DNA from: Alphaproteobacteria bacterium
GTDB lineage: Bacteria > Pseudomonadota > Alphaproteobacteria > Bin95
DNA: 58,673 nt
Direction of reading: 5' to 3'
Assembly (NCBI GenBank): GCA_022826185.1
Contig: JAJDVH010000011.1
Location: 1-58,673 of the forward strand
Within the stretch, counting starts at the first letter, position 1. Each line of letters begins with the position of its first letter. Both the position numbers and the translations under genes were made by a program. Positions 16,152-23,728 of the stretch are shown here, in pieces. The notes beneath the pieces were generated by a model. That model was not told the origin of the DNA. It searched no databases and was given only the letters and a program-made list of their open reading frames with translations.

Positions 16152-17813
16152 ATGCCCTCCCCCTCCAACACGATCAGCGGCCGCAGCGCCTTTCTTGCCG
16201 TACTCAAGGATGAAGGAGTCACGCACCTCTTCGGCAATCCGGGCACAACGGAATTGCCGATCATGCATGCGCTGACCGAGCAGAGCGATCTCGGTTACGT
16301 GCTGGGCCTCCAGGAGTCAGTGGTCGTTGCGATGGCCGACGGCTTCGCACGCGCTTCCGGCAAGCTGGCGGCCTGCAACGTCCATGTCGCGCCGGGGCTG
16401 GGGAATGCCATCGGCGCGCTCTACACCGCGTCGCAGAGCGGCTCACCGATCATCGTGACCGCCGGACAGCAGGAACAGGGCCACGGGCTTACGGAGCCGC
16501 TTCTCTATGCTCCGCTTACCCCGATGGCGGAGCCTGTGGTCAAGTGGGCCGTGGAGGTCACCAGGATCGAGGATCTGCCGCGCATCCTCCGGCGCGCCGC
16601 CAAGGTGGCGACGACTCCTCCCACGGGACCGGTCTTCATTTCCCTGCCCGGAGACATCCTGAACCGCCATGAGGCCATCGATCTCGGACAGGTCACGCGG
16701 GTCGATTCCCGCATCCGCCCCTCCGACGAGGCGCTGGCGGGCATGGCGGACCGAATCGCCGCGGCGGCCAATCCGGTCGTGCTCGCCGGCCACGAGACGG
16801 CCACCGGCGATGCGCTGGATGCCGCAGCCCGGTTCGCCGAACTGCTGGGAGCGCCCGTCTATCAGCAAAGCGTGCCGCAGGGGGCGCATTTCCGTTCCGA
16901 ACACCCCTGCTTCATGGGCGCGCTCAGCCGAAGCCAGCCGCAGGTCCGGCGCCTGCTGGCGCCCCATGATCTGATAGTCAGCCTCGGAGCCGACTTCCTG
17001 CGGATGTCGGTCTGGAGCGAAACCGACCCGCTGCCGGAGCATATGGCCGTCATCCAGATCGGCCTGAGGGACTGGGAACTCGCCAAGAACTACCCGGCCG
17101 AAATAGCTGCGCTGAGCGATGTGCGCGAAACCCTGGCGGTCCTCAATCCGCTGCTGGAGGAAAGGCTGGGCGCCAGTCGGCAAGACCGGATAGCCGCGCT
17201 CGCCGGACATAATTGGACTGCGAACCGCAGCAAGGCGTTGAGGGCCGTGGCGGAGACGGTCGAGGACGCCGATCCGATTCCGCCGGCCTGGCTCTGCATG
17301 TGCCTGGCCGAGGAGTTGCCCGAAGACGGCATTGTTGTGGATGAAGGCATCACCACCGGAGCGCGCCTCCTGGATTTCCTGCCGTTTCGGGACGCAAACG
17401 GCTATTTCGGCAATGTCTCGGGCGGGATCGGCTGGGGCATCGCCGCCGCCGTCGGCGTGCAGATCGCGCAGCCCGCCCGGCGCACCGTCGCGCTTATCGG
17501 CGACGGCAGCGCCATGTATTCGATTCAGGCGCTCTGGACGGCCGCCAACGCGCTGCTGCCGGTTGTCTTCGTCATCGCCAATAACGGCGGTTACCGTATC
17601 CTGAAGGACCGGATGAAGGCCTTTCACGACAATGATGCGCCCATCGGCATGGATTTCCGCAACCCTTCCATCGACGCCGTGCGGCTTGCGGAAGGATTCG
17701 GCATGGCTGCGACCCGCGCGGAAAGCCCGGCCGCCTTCCGAAAGGCTTACAAGGAGGCCCTCGCCGGCTCCGGCCCTGTTCTGATCGAAGCCGTGGTCAG
17801 CGTCGGCGGCTGA
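16152..17813 (+). CDS. Thiamine-diphosphate 2-oxoacid decarboxylase, benzoylformate-decarboxylase-like
   Basis: 553 aa. TPP-enzyme family with all three domains: N-terminal Pyr domain (FGNPGTTELPIMHAL, catalytic Glu in LQESVVVAMADGFARASG), central domain, and C-terminal PP domain (IGDGSAMYSIQALWTAAN to VIANNGGYRI, the GDG-NN motif that holds Mg-TPP). NVHVAPGLGNAIGALYTA carries a His equivalent to the active-site His of benzoylformate decarboxylase, which favours that branch over acetolactate synthase. Start at 16152 has AAGGAAG 9 nt upstream. It converges with the MFS gene (17-bp overlap). Probable substrate is an aryl or branched 2-oxoacid; oxalyl-CoA or sulfopyruvate decarboxylase activity is less likely. 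Confidence 0.85.
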   Translation: MPSPSNTISGRSAFLAVLKDEGVTHLFGNPGTTELPIMHALTEQSDLGYVLGLQESVVVAMADGFARASGKLAACNVHVAPGLGNAIGALYTASQSGSPIIVTAGQQEQGHGLTEPLLYAPLTPMAEPVVKWAVEVTRIEDLPRILRRAAKVATTPPTGPVFISLPGDILNRHEAIDLGQVTRVDSRIRPSDEALAGMADRIAAAANPVVLAGHETATGDALDAAARFAELLGAPVYQQSVPQGAHFRSEHPCFMGALSRSQPQVRRLLAPHDLIVSLGADFLRMSVWSETDPLPEHMAVIQIGLRDWELAKNYPAEIAALSDVRETLAVLNPLLEERLGASRQDRIAALAGHNWTANRSKALRAVAETVEDADPIPPAWLCMCLAEELPEDGIVVDEGITTGARLLDFLPFRDANGYFGNVSGGIGWGIAAAVGVQIAQPARRTVALIGDGSAMYSIQALWTAANALLPVVFVIANNGGYRILKDRMKAFHDNDAPIGMDFRNPSIDAVRLAEGFGMAATRAESPAAFRKAYKEALAGSGPVLIEAVVSVGG

Positions 17814-19839
17814 ACACCCCGACGGCAAGCAGCACGGCCATCAGCGCGGTCGTGGCCAGTATGCCGTAGCCAACCAGTGTGCCCGCGTGAGCCAACCCGG
17901 CAAACGCGACGATGGCGCCGGCGAGCAGGGGGCCGGCAATGCTTCCGGCGCGTTCCACCACGCGAAACGCCGCCGTGACCGTCCCGGTCCCGTGGGCTTC
18001 CGTCTCGACCCTGAAATAGGTCGGCAGGACGGCGACCTGCGGTGTCATCACGAACGACTGCCCAAGCCCGATCAGCGCGACGCCGCACGCCAGCAACAGG
18101 CTGTCCGCCGTGGCAACGAACAGCATGCAACCGACCCCTGCTGAAACGCCGCCAACCAGAATCAGGATACCGTGGTTCTGGAACCTGTCGGCTATTACCG
18201 CCGCCGCTTGATTCATGACCAGCAATACGAGGAAGTAGACCATCATCGTGCGCCCGATTGCGGCCCCGCCGAATCCAAGCGAATCGAGATAGAGCGGCAC
18301 GAGGAAGAACAGGAAGCCGGTAAGCACGATCCGCGACGGCAGCGCCGAGAGCGCCATGAATGTCATGAATTTCGGACTGCCGTAGATGCCCAGCCGCCTG
18401 CGGCGGGAGGCAGATGTCCCGGCGCTGGCTCCCACGCCCTCGTCCGGCGATAGGAAACCGAAAGCGATCGACATCGCGACGAAGACGAGCGCAGCTCCCA
18501 CGAGGAAGGTATTTTCGTAACCGAGGCGTTCGGCGAGGATTCCGCCGATAGCCGTTGCGCAGATGCTGCCGCCTCCCGTGGCAGTGACGAACACGCCGAT
18601 ATTGAGCGCCCGCCGCCGCTCCGGCGCCGTCATGGCGAGCCGGACCAGGATCGCCGCAGTGACAAGGCCGAACCCGGCTGCCGTCAGGCAACGCAACAGA
18701 ATGAGTTCGATAAAGCCGCCTGCAAACGCGGTCGCAATGAGGCCGACGCTGGTCGGCGCCATGCCGAAGAGCAAGGTGTTGCGCGTGCCGAAACGGCGAA
18801 TGAGGCCGGGAGCGAACGGCGTCGTGAAGAGCATTGCGACGACCCACACCGACATCGGCATGGCGATGGCAATGGACGCATCGATCCCGATTGAAGGGTC
18901 GTACAGGTCCCGCACGAAGAGCGGGAAGAAGGGCCGCGAAAGCTCGACGCCGAAAATGAAGAAGAAGAGGGGATATTGGACATCTCCCGCACGCAGCACC
19001 TGCACGGACCGGTAGGAACCATGTTCGGCGAACACCCGGCCTTCCCTCAATGTCTCCAACGCGGCGCTGCCGCCGGACGCCAACGCTCGGAAGCGCCGGT
19101 TGATCTCGGCGTTAATGCCGTTCATCGCGTCGATCACCCGGCCCAGATCGTCGCGTCCGCGCGTTGCGATGGATGCCGAAAAATCTCCCTCGCTAACGGC
19201 ATGCATCAACCGGCGCATCAACCCGATGGAACGGGCGACTGTCAGCGACAGCACCAGCAGGGTGAGTTCGAGCACGATGAGTACGGCGACGCACAACGAA
19301 ATGCCGATATCGGTGAAAATGCCCCCCATCGTGTTGCGGACAAACCGCCGGTCGATGCCGATCATCGCGTATCCGACCTGCTTGCCGTCATGGACCATCG
19401 GATGCGTGACGTTGTAGTCCGTATCGAAGGAAATGAATGCGCCGGCCTGCGCCTCGCTGGCGTTCGCCGCCAGGGGCTGAAACTCATCGTCCTGACTGTC
19501 TTCCGACTCTGCCAGGAACAGGACGTTGCGCTCCGGATCCGTCACCGCGAGATAGGCGACTTCGGGATGATCTGTCAGCAGATCCTCCAGATAGGTGTCC
19601 ACACCCCTCAGGTCGCCGACCGGTATGTCGAGGCTTACGGCCTTGTAGAGGTCGTTGGCGATAGAGCGGGCAAGGACATTCGCCTTGTCCTTGATGACCG
19701 GTTCCAGCCTCGTCTCGACCGCGCCCAACGCGACCCACGCCAGCACTGCGTTCGCGGCGATCAACGCTGCAACAGCCACGAATCCTATGCGGATTCCGAG
19801 CCCGGCAAGAGTCGGCGCACGGCGGCTTCCCCGAATCAT
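17797..19839 (-). CDS. Sensor-HAMP-MFS fusion: membrane transporter with a periplasmic sensor module
   Basis: 680 aa. Residues about 13-40 are a first membrane helix; 41-175 are a periplasmic Cache-like sensor (LDIPVGDLRGVDTYLEDLL, HPEVAYLAVTDPERNVLF, HDGKQVGYAMIGID); 178-202 are a second helix; 203-255 are a HAMP-like linker (RSIGLMRRLMHAVSEGDFSA, DDLGRVIDAMN). From about 286 a complete 12-helix major facilitator transporter follows (FGVELSRPFFPLFVRD, RRFGTRNTLLFGMAP, LGQSFVMTPQVAVLP). Normal MFS carriers have no sensor or HAMP, so this looks like a transporter gated by a periplasmic ligand. It is the last gene of the operon ATP-grasp A / sensor-only / MFS, joined by 4-bp ATGA overlaps. Cargo unknown; export of the ATP-grasp product is my inference. 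Confidence 0.85.
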   Translation of the reverse strand: MIRGSRRAPTLAGLGIRIGFVAVAALIAANAVLAWVALGAVETRLEPVIKDKANVLARSIANDLYKAVSLDIPVGDLRGVDTYLEDLLTDHPEVAYLAVTDPERNVLFLAESEDSQDDEFQPLAANASEAQAGAFISFDTDYNVTHPMVHDGKQVGYAMIGIDRRFVRNTMGGIFTDIGISLCVAVLIVLELTLLVLSLTVARSIGLMRRLMHAVSEGDFSASIATRGRDDLGRVIDAMNGINAEINRRFRALASGGSAALETLREGRVFAEHGSYRSVQVLRAGDVQYPLFFFIFGVELSRPFFPLFVRDLYDPSIGIDASIAIAMPMSVWVVAMLFTTPFAPGLIRRFGTRNTLLFGMAPTSVGLIATAFAGGFIELILLRCLTAAGFGLVTAAILVRLAMTAPERRRALNIGVFVTATGGGSICATAIGGILAERLGYENTFLVGAALVFVAMSIAFGFLSPDEGVGASAGTSASRRRRLGIYGSPKFMTFMALSALPSRIVLTGFLFFLVPLYLDSLGFGGAAIGRTMMVYFLVLLVMNQAAAVIADRFQNHGILILVGGVSAGVGCMLFVATADSLLLACGVALIGLGQSFVMTPQVAVLPTYFRVETEAHGTGTVTAAFRVVERAGSIAGPLLAGAIVAFAGLAHAGTLVGYGILATTALMAVLLAVGVFSRRR

Positions 19840-20588
19840 CGCCTGCTCGCTTCCGCAGCCGCCAGCTTCGCTGCGGTTTCCCGCACGGAAACGCTGTAGC
19901 CCACAAACTCTGCAAGGTCGGTATCGACCGGCGTTTCCTCCTGATCCGAATTCAACAGGTTTTCAACGCTTTGCCGCAGATAGCGCGCCGTCGTCGTCAG
20001 CTTCCACAATGCCGCGGCGGTTCCCAGCACCGCAAGCAGGCCGCTGGCGAGAAAGATGACCGCAGCCGCCTCCAGGAGCTCCTTCGTCAATCCCCCCACA
20101 ATGCTGGCGTAGCGCGCCTTGCTGTAACGAACCGCCACCCCGCCTTCGAGTTTCCCGAAATTGTTGATGACCGGCGCGCCGACGACAAACGACTCCGGGT
20201 CTTCGATACGCCAGACTTCCCCTTCGGCCTCCCGGTTGCCGTCGGTCCAGTCTGCCGGGGCCTCGGCTTTTCCGCCGTTCAAGGCATTGCCGCCATGCAC
20301 AAGCAACTTGCCGCGGGCATCGAAAATGCTGGCGGACTGGAGTTCCGGATAATCGTCGATCAGCGCGTCCACAATCGACCGGCTTTCCGCAATGTCCTTG
20401 AGCGGCAGCCCGAGGTCCACGGCCTGCCGCAAGCGACGGGAGGTATCGAGTGTCACGACCGATACCCGGGAATCGTCCAGCCCCCGCAGGATGTCACCGA
20501 ATTTCTGCTGGTTGAGCAGGATCATCAGCGCCATGGTCACTGCAAACGCACACAGGAAGGCCAGATTCAATATGACCAGCAGCCTCAT
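19836..20588 (-). CDS. Sensor-only membrane protein (Cache-like) paired with the MFS fusion
   Basis: 250 aa. N-terminal helix (RLLVILNLAFLCAFAVTMAL), periplasmic sensor of about 130 residues with DLGLPLKDIAESRSIVDALI, DDYPELQSASIFDARGKLLV and VGAPVINNFGKLEGGVAVRY, then a second helix (AAVIFLASGLLAVLGTAAAL) and a cytoplasmic tail of about 55 residues that resembles a HAMP helix pair but ends without any output domain. The INNFGK-GGV motif is shared with the sensor-only protein at 26619-27356. Start at 20588 (ATGA overlap with the ATP-grasp stop); stop overlaps the MFS start. It probably pairs with the sensor of the MFS fusion. No enzymatic residues seen. Confidence 0.75.
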   Translation of the reverse strand: MRLLVILNLAFLCAFAVTMALMILLNQQKFGDILRGLDDSRVSVVTLDTSRRLRQAVDLGLPLKDIAESRSIVDALIDDYPELQSASIFDARGKLLVHGGNALNGGKAEAPADWTDGNREAEGEVWRIEDPESFVVGAPVINNFGKLEGGVAVRYSKARYASIVGGLTKELLEAAAVIFLASGLLAVLGTAAALWKLTTTARYLRQSVENLLNSDQEETPVDTDLAEFVGYSVSVRETAAKLAAAEASRR

Positions 20589-21595
20589 GCGGCAGACACT
20601 CCCTGACGCTCCAGACTGTAGCAAAGGAAATGTTCGATCATGGCTTCGTGCGACACACCCGCGGCGTTAGCGCCTATATTCATTGACATGGTCGTCGCCA
20701 GATTGCAGGTCACATTGAATTCGAGCAAGCGAAATGACCCGTCCGGGGCAACACGAAAATCGACACGCAGATAATCGCAGGGCTGCACCAGCCTTGTGAA
20801 CGCAAGCGCCGCCTCCTGCAATTCCTTGCACAGCGCCTTGTCCTGGAAGGGTTCGCCACGCTTTCCGGGGTCCAGGTAGCGTTTCTGACGCTCTGTCTGG
20901 ATTCCTTCCCGCAGCTCGGAGTGGTTGGCGACGGGATGCATCGCCAAAGGTCCGCCAAGCACAGGCACCGTCACGTCCAGACCCGGCGCGAGCGCCTCGA
21001 TCAACGGCTCCTCGCCCGCAGCGAGGAATGTCGAGGCCCGGGCCCGAGCCTCTTGCCAGTCGCCGCAAATGGAGCCTTCGTCGACCCCTTCGGAGTTGGC
21101 CCCGAAACGGGGTTTGACGAAATAGGGCCCTTCGAAGGCCGGCGGATCGTCGAGGTCGGCCTCGCTGACGGCCACTGTCCCCTCCGGAACCGGCAGCCCT
21201 GCGCCGCGCGCCATCAGCTTCGTAATCCACTTGTCCTCAGCCATCGCGCGGATATTCGGCGGGCTGCCGAGATAAGGAATGCCGGAGCGCGCGCACAAGC
21301 ACGAGACCAGAATTTCGGGATTGCGCACAGCCTCGCGGTTGTAGATCTGAAAGATGTAATCCGGCGCCGGGCCGCAGTTCATGCGCTCCTCGAACGCTTC
21401 GAGGCTGCCGCAGGGCTCAACCGACCGGGCCAGGCTGCGAAGGACCGAGAGCACTTCGAATTTGGTATAGAGTTCGCGTCCGTAGCGCGGATGGACCATG
21501 GGCGGCGGTTCGCTCCAGTCCTGCGCGTATTTCGCCAGATAGAGGATATCCAGTTTCCTGCGCTGCTCCTGACCGATCTGCAAAAGCTTAAACAT
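20585..21595 (-). CDS. ATP-grasp ligase A (D-Ala-D-Ala-ligase-like)
   Basis: 336 aa. ATP-grasp fold: preATP-grasp region from LDILYLAKYAQDW; nucleotide lysine K161 in GPYFVKPRFGANSEGV; metal residues D279 (YLRVDFRV), E292 and N294 (LLEFNVTCNL). The order and spacing match D-Ala-D-Ala ligase, but the usual N-T-x-P-G loop is replaced by NVTCN, so the acceptor site differs. It therefore probably ligates other amino acids or carboxylates with ATP. It shares GxPxNIRAMAEDKW, QKRYLDPG and SHEAMIEHFL with ATP-grasp B at 22700-23728. First gene of a three-gene operon. The start at 21595 has a weak Shine-Dalgarno (CAAGA). It is divergent from the binding-protein gene. Confidence 0.8.
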   Translation of the reverse strand: MFKLLQIGQEQRRKLDILYLAKYAQDWSEPPPMVHPRYGRELYTKFEVLSVLRSLARSVEPCGSLEAFEERMNCGPAPDYIFQIYNREAVRNPEILVSCLCARSGIPYLGSPPNIRAMAEDKWITKLMARGAGLPVPEGTVAVSEADLDDPPAFEGPYFVKPRFGANSEGVDEGSICGDWQEARARASTFLAAGEEPLIEALAPGLDVTVPVLGGPLAMHPVANHSELREGIQTERQKRYLDPGKRGEPFQDKALCKELQEAALAFTRLVQPCDYLRVDFRVAPDGSFRLLEFNVTCNLATTMSMNIGANAAGVSHEAMIEHFLCYSLERQGVSAA

Positions 21596-21640
21596 TCTTG
21601 AAATTACCAGATGCCTGTCGCAAACGCGGCGAACCGGCTT

Positions 21641-21669
21641 ATGATAGCCAGCCAGCCATCTTCAAGCAA
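21641..21669 (-). promoter_or_regulatory. Candidate sigma-70-like promoter for the ATP-grasp A operon
   Basis: On the minus strand TTGCTT (21669-21664) and TATCAT (21646-21641) are separated by exactly 17 bp. The expected transcript would start near 21634, leaving a leader of about 40 nt before the ATG at 21595. The 94-bp gap between the two divergent starts probably carries both promoters and any operator. Confidence 0.35.
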
Positions 21670-21689
21670 CGCAACGGTCGCTGATTCCG

Positions 21690-22703
21690 ATGTTCCGAGC
21701 GCTAATTCTGGCCCTCGCCGCCTGGACGGCGAGCGCCGCGGCCTCACAGGCCGACCCCTTCACCATCTACATGATCGTGCATCGCGCCGGATCGGGCGCC
21801 GATGAGGGTTTCCGAGACTACCTGAAGGCGAACGGCGTCGATGCCAGCTTCGTCTTCCGCGACATGGAGAACGACCGGTCCCGCCTGCCCGGCTATGTCG
21901 AGGAGATCAAGGCGCTGAAGCCCGATCTCGTCTATACGCAGACAACCTCGGTGACGCGCGCGGTCGTCGGTCGGCTGGAAGAGGCCGACCCGGCGAAGCA
22001 TATCCTCGACATTCCCGTCGTGTTTTCGATGGTTTCGTTTCCGGTCAGGTCGAAACTGGCGCCCGAGAATCCCGACCCTGCAGGCCCGATGCTCTCGAAA
22101 CGCAACCTGACCGGCGCCAGGCATGTGGTCTCGAATCTCGTGCGTCTCAACGCCATGCGCACCTACATGCCTTTCAAGAAGCTGGGCATGCTTTACGACA
22201 AGAGTTCGGGCGCGCAGCGCCGGTCCGAGGTGTCCATGCGCGCCCTGGCCGAAGAGGCCGGCCTCGAATTCGTTTCGGATAGCCCCACGGAACCCAAGGT
22301 CGAGCGGGACCCTGCCCAGATCGAGCCGACGCTCCGGCGCCTCAAGGCTGAAGGGGTCGACTTTCTGTATATCCCGCCATCCAATTTCTTCGGCGCCCAT
22401 GCCGAACTGGTGACCCGGACCGCAACCGAACTCGGCCTGCCGACCTTTTGCGGCGTCGAGACCCTGATCCGTTACCACTGCATGACCGGGCTGGTCAGCC
22501 CGCTGTACGCCGTCGGACAGTTCGCCGCCTTCAAGGCGGAGCAGATTTTGACGGGCGGCAGGGACCCCGGAGAGATCCCGATAGAAACGCTCTCCCGGTT
22601 CTCCTTCGTGGTCAATATGGAGACAGCTCACAAGCTGAAGGTGTATCCGCCGATGGAAATTTTGCGTTTCGCCCAGTTCATCAAGACCGGAGCCGAGTCT
22701 TGA
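21690..22703 (+). CDS. ABC-type periplasmic substrate-binding protein, TrpX-like, without permease
   Basis: 337 aa. Signal peptide MFRALILALAAWTASAAASQA. Belongs to the ABC_sub_bind (TrpX-like) group: IYMIVHRAGSGADEGFRDYL, IKALKPDLVYTQTTSVTRAV, IPVVFSMVSFPV, FKKLGMLYDKSSGAQ, EGVDFLYIPPSNFFGAHAEL, TRTATELGLPTFCGVE. Relatives bind tryptophan, tyrosine or other small ligands. The usual neighbours, a permease and an ATPase, are missing; instead the stop overlaps an ATP-grasp gene as TTGA. It may present a ligand to the four membrane sensors nearby, as periplasmic proteins do for some histidine kinases. That role is inference. No good Shine-Dalgarno precedes the ATG. Confidence 0.82.
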   Translation: MFRALILALAAWTASAAASQADPFTIYMIVHRAGSGADEGFRDYLKANGVDASFVFRDMENDRSRLPGYVEEIKALKPDLVYTQTTSVTRAVVGRLEEADPAKHILDIPVVFSMVSFPVRSKLAPENPDPAGPMLSKRNLTGARHVVSNLVRLNAMRTYMPFKKLGMLYDKSSGAQRRSEVSMRALAEEAGLEFVSDSPTEPKVERDPAQIEPTLRRLKAEGVDFLYIPPSNFFGAHAELVTRTATELGLPTFCGVETLIRYHCMTGLVSPLYAVGQFAAFKAEQILTGGRDPGEIPIETLSRFSFVVNMETAHKLKVYPPMEILRFAQFIKTGAES

Positions 22704-23728
22704 TCGCCCTGAAACGTTTGGACGACAGACGCCGCGCTACTCTGAGAATTCTGTATCTCGCGCCCCACGCGCCCTCACCCGACACGCCGAAGCCTCCGGC
22801 GATTCATCCCGATTACGGGGTCCAGCCCGCTTATCAGTACGAGATATGCGACGTGCTGACCAACGGGCTCGGTCTGGACGTTGTGAGCAGTTCCGACCTG
22901 AACGCCGTGCCGCAGGCGTTCGAAGGCCGGAATTATGTCTTTTCCCTCTACAACATCGCGCCGTTTCCCAACTCCGAGGTCTATGTTGCCGCATTGGCGG
23001 CCAGAGCGGGCATAGCCTGCATGGGCGCGCCGGCAAACATACGCGCGCTCGCCGAGGACAAATGGCTGAGCAAGCTGGCGGCGCAGGCGCTGGGCATCCC
23101 GACGCCCGCCGGAAAAGTCTATGGCCCGGGCGCTCCGGTTCACGAACCGGGTTTCGATGGTCCCTATGTGGCGAAGCCGCGCTTCGGCGCTGCATCGACA
23201 GGCATAGATGCCGAGAGCGCACAGGCGGACTTCGGCGCGCTCGCGGCGCGCATTGCGCAACTCCGGGCGACTACGGACGAATGCCTCGTCGAACAGGTCT
23301 TCGGCGAGTTCGATGTGACGGTGCCGATCCTGGTCGGCGAAGACGGACCTGTGGCCCTGCCGCCCGCCACCCAGACATGCGACAGCCCCTACGGGCTCTT
23401 TACTCACCGCCAGAAACGAAAGCTCGAACCGGGCCTCACGCGGGAGTTCCCGGGCGACGAACCTTGGCTGGAGCCCATCATCGAAGATGCGCTTCGGTTC
23501 GCGCGGGCGGTTGAGCCTTACGACTATCTGCGCTGCGACTTCCGGTTCGGCCCTGCGGGCCACGCCTTTCTCGAATTCAACCTCGCCTGTTCCATAGGCA
23601 GCGCGATGGCCTTCGCCCAATGTGCCGCGCGTGTCGGAGTCTCTTCGGAAGCTCTGGTGGAGCACATTCTGGTCACCAGCCTCGACCGGCAGTGGGGTCA
23701 GGGGGCGTCCGCACCGTCGCCGAGGTAG
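22700..23728 (+). CDS. ATP-grasp ligase B (D-Ala-D-Ala-ligase-like)
   Basis: 342 aa if started at the TTG at 22700, which forms a TTGA overlap with the stop of the binding protein and has CGGAG upstream; homology starts soon after (LRILYLAPHAP). ATP-binding lysine in GPYVAKPRFGAASTGID; metal residues D280 (YLRCDFRF), E292 and N294 (FLEFNLACSIG). As in ligase A, a cysteine (NLACS) stands where D-Ala ligases have the NTxPG loop. Similarity to ligase A runs the whole length (MGAPANIRALAEDKWLSKL, QKRKLEPG, SSEALVEHIL). It probably performs a second, related ligation. The last 31 bp overlap the convergent phosphatase gene. Confidence 0.8.
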   Translation: MIALKRLDDRRRATLRILYLAPHAPSPDTPKPPAIHPDYGVQPAYQYEICDVLTNGLGLDVVSSSDLNAVPQAFEGRNYVFSLYNIAPFPNSEVYVAALAARAGIACMGAPANIRALAEDKWLSKLAAQALGIPTPAGKVYGPGAPVHEPGFDGPYVAKPRFGAASTGIDAESAQADFGALAARIAQLRATTDECLVEQVFGEFDVTVPILVGEDGPVALPPATQTCDSPYGLFTHRQKRKLEPGLTREFPGDEPWLEPIIEDALRFARAVEPYDYLRCDFRFGPAGHAFLEFNLACSIGSAMAFAQCAARVGVSSEALVEHILVTSLDRQWGQGASAPSPR

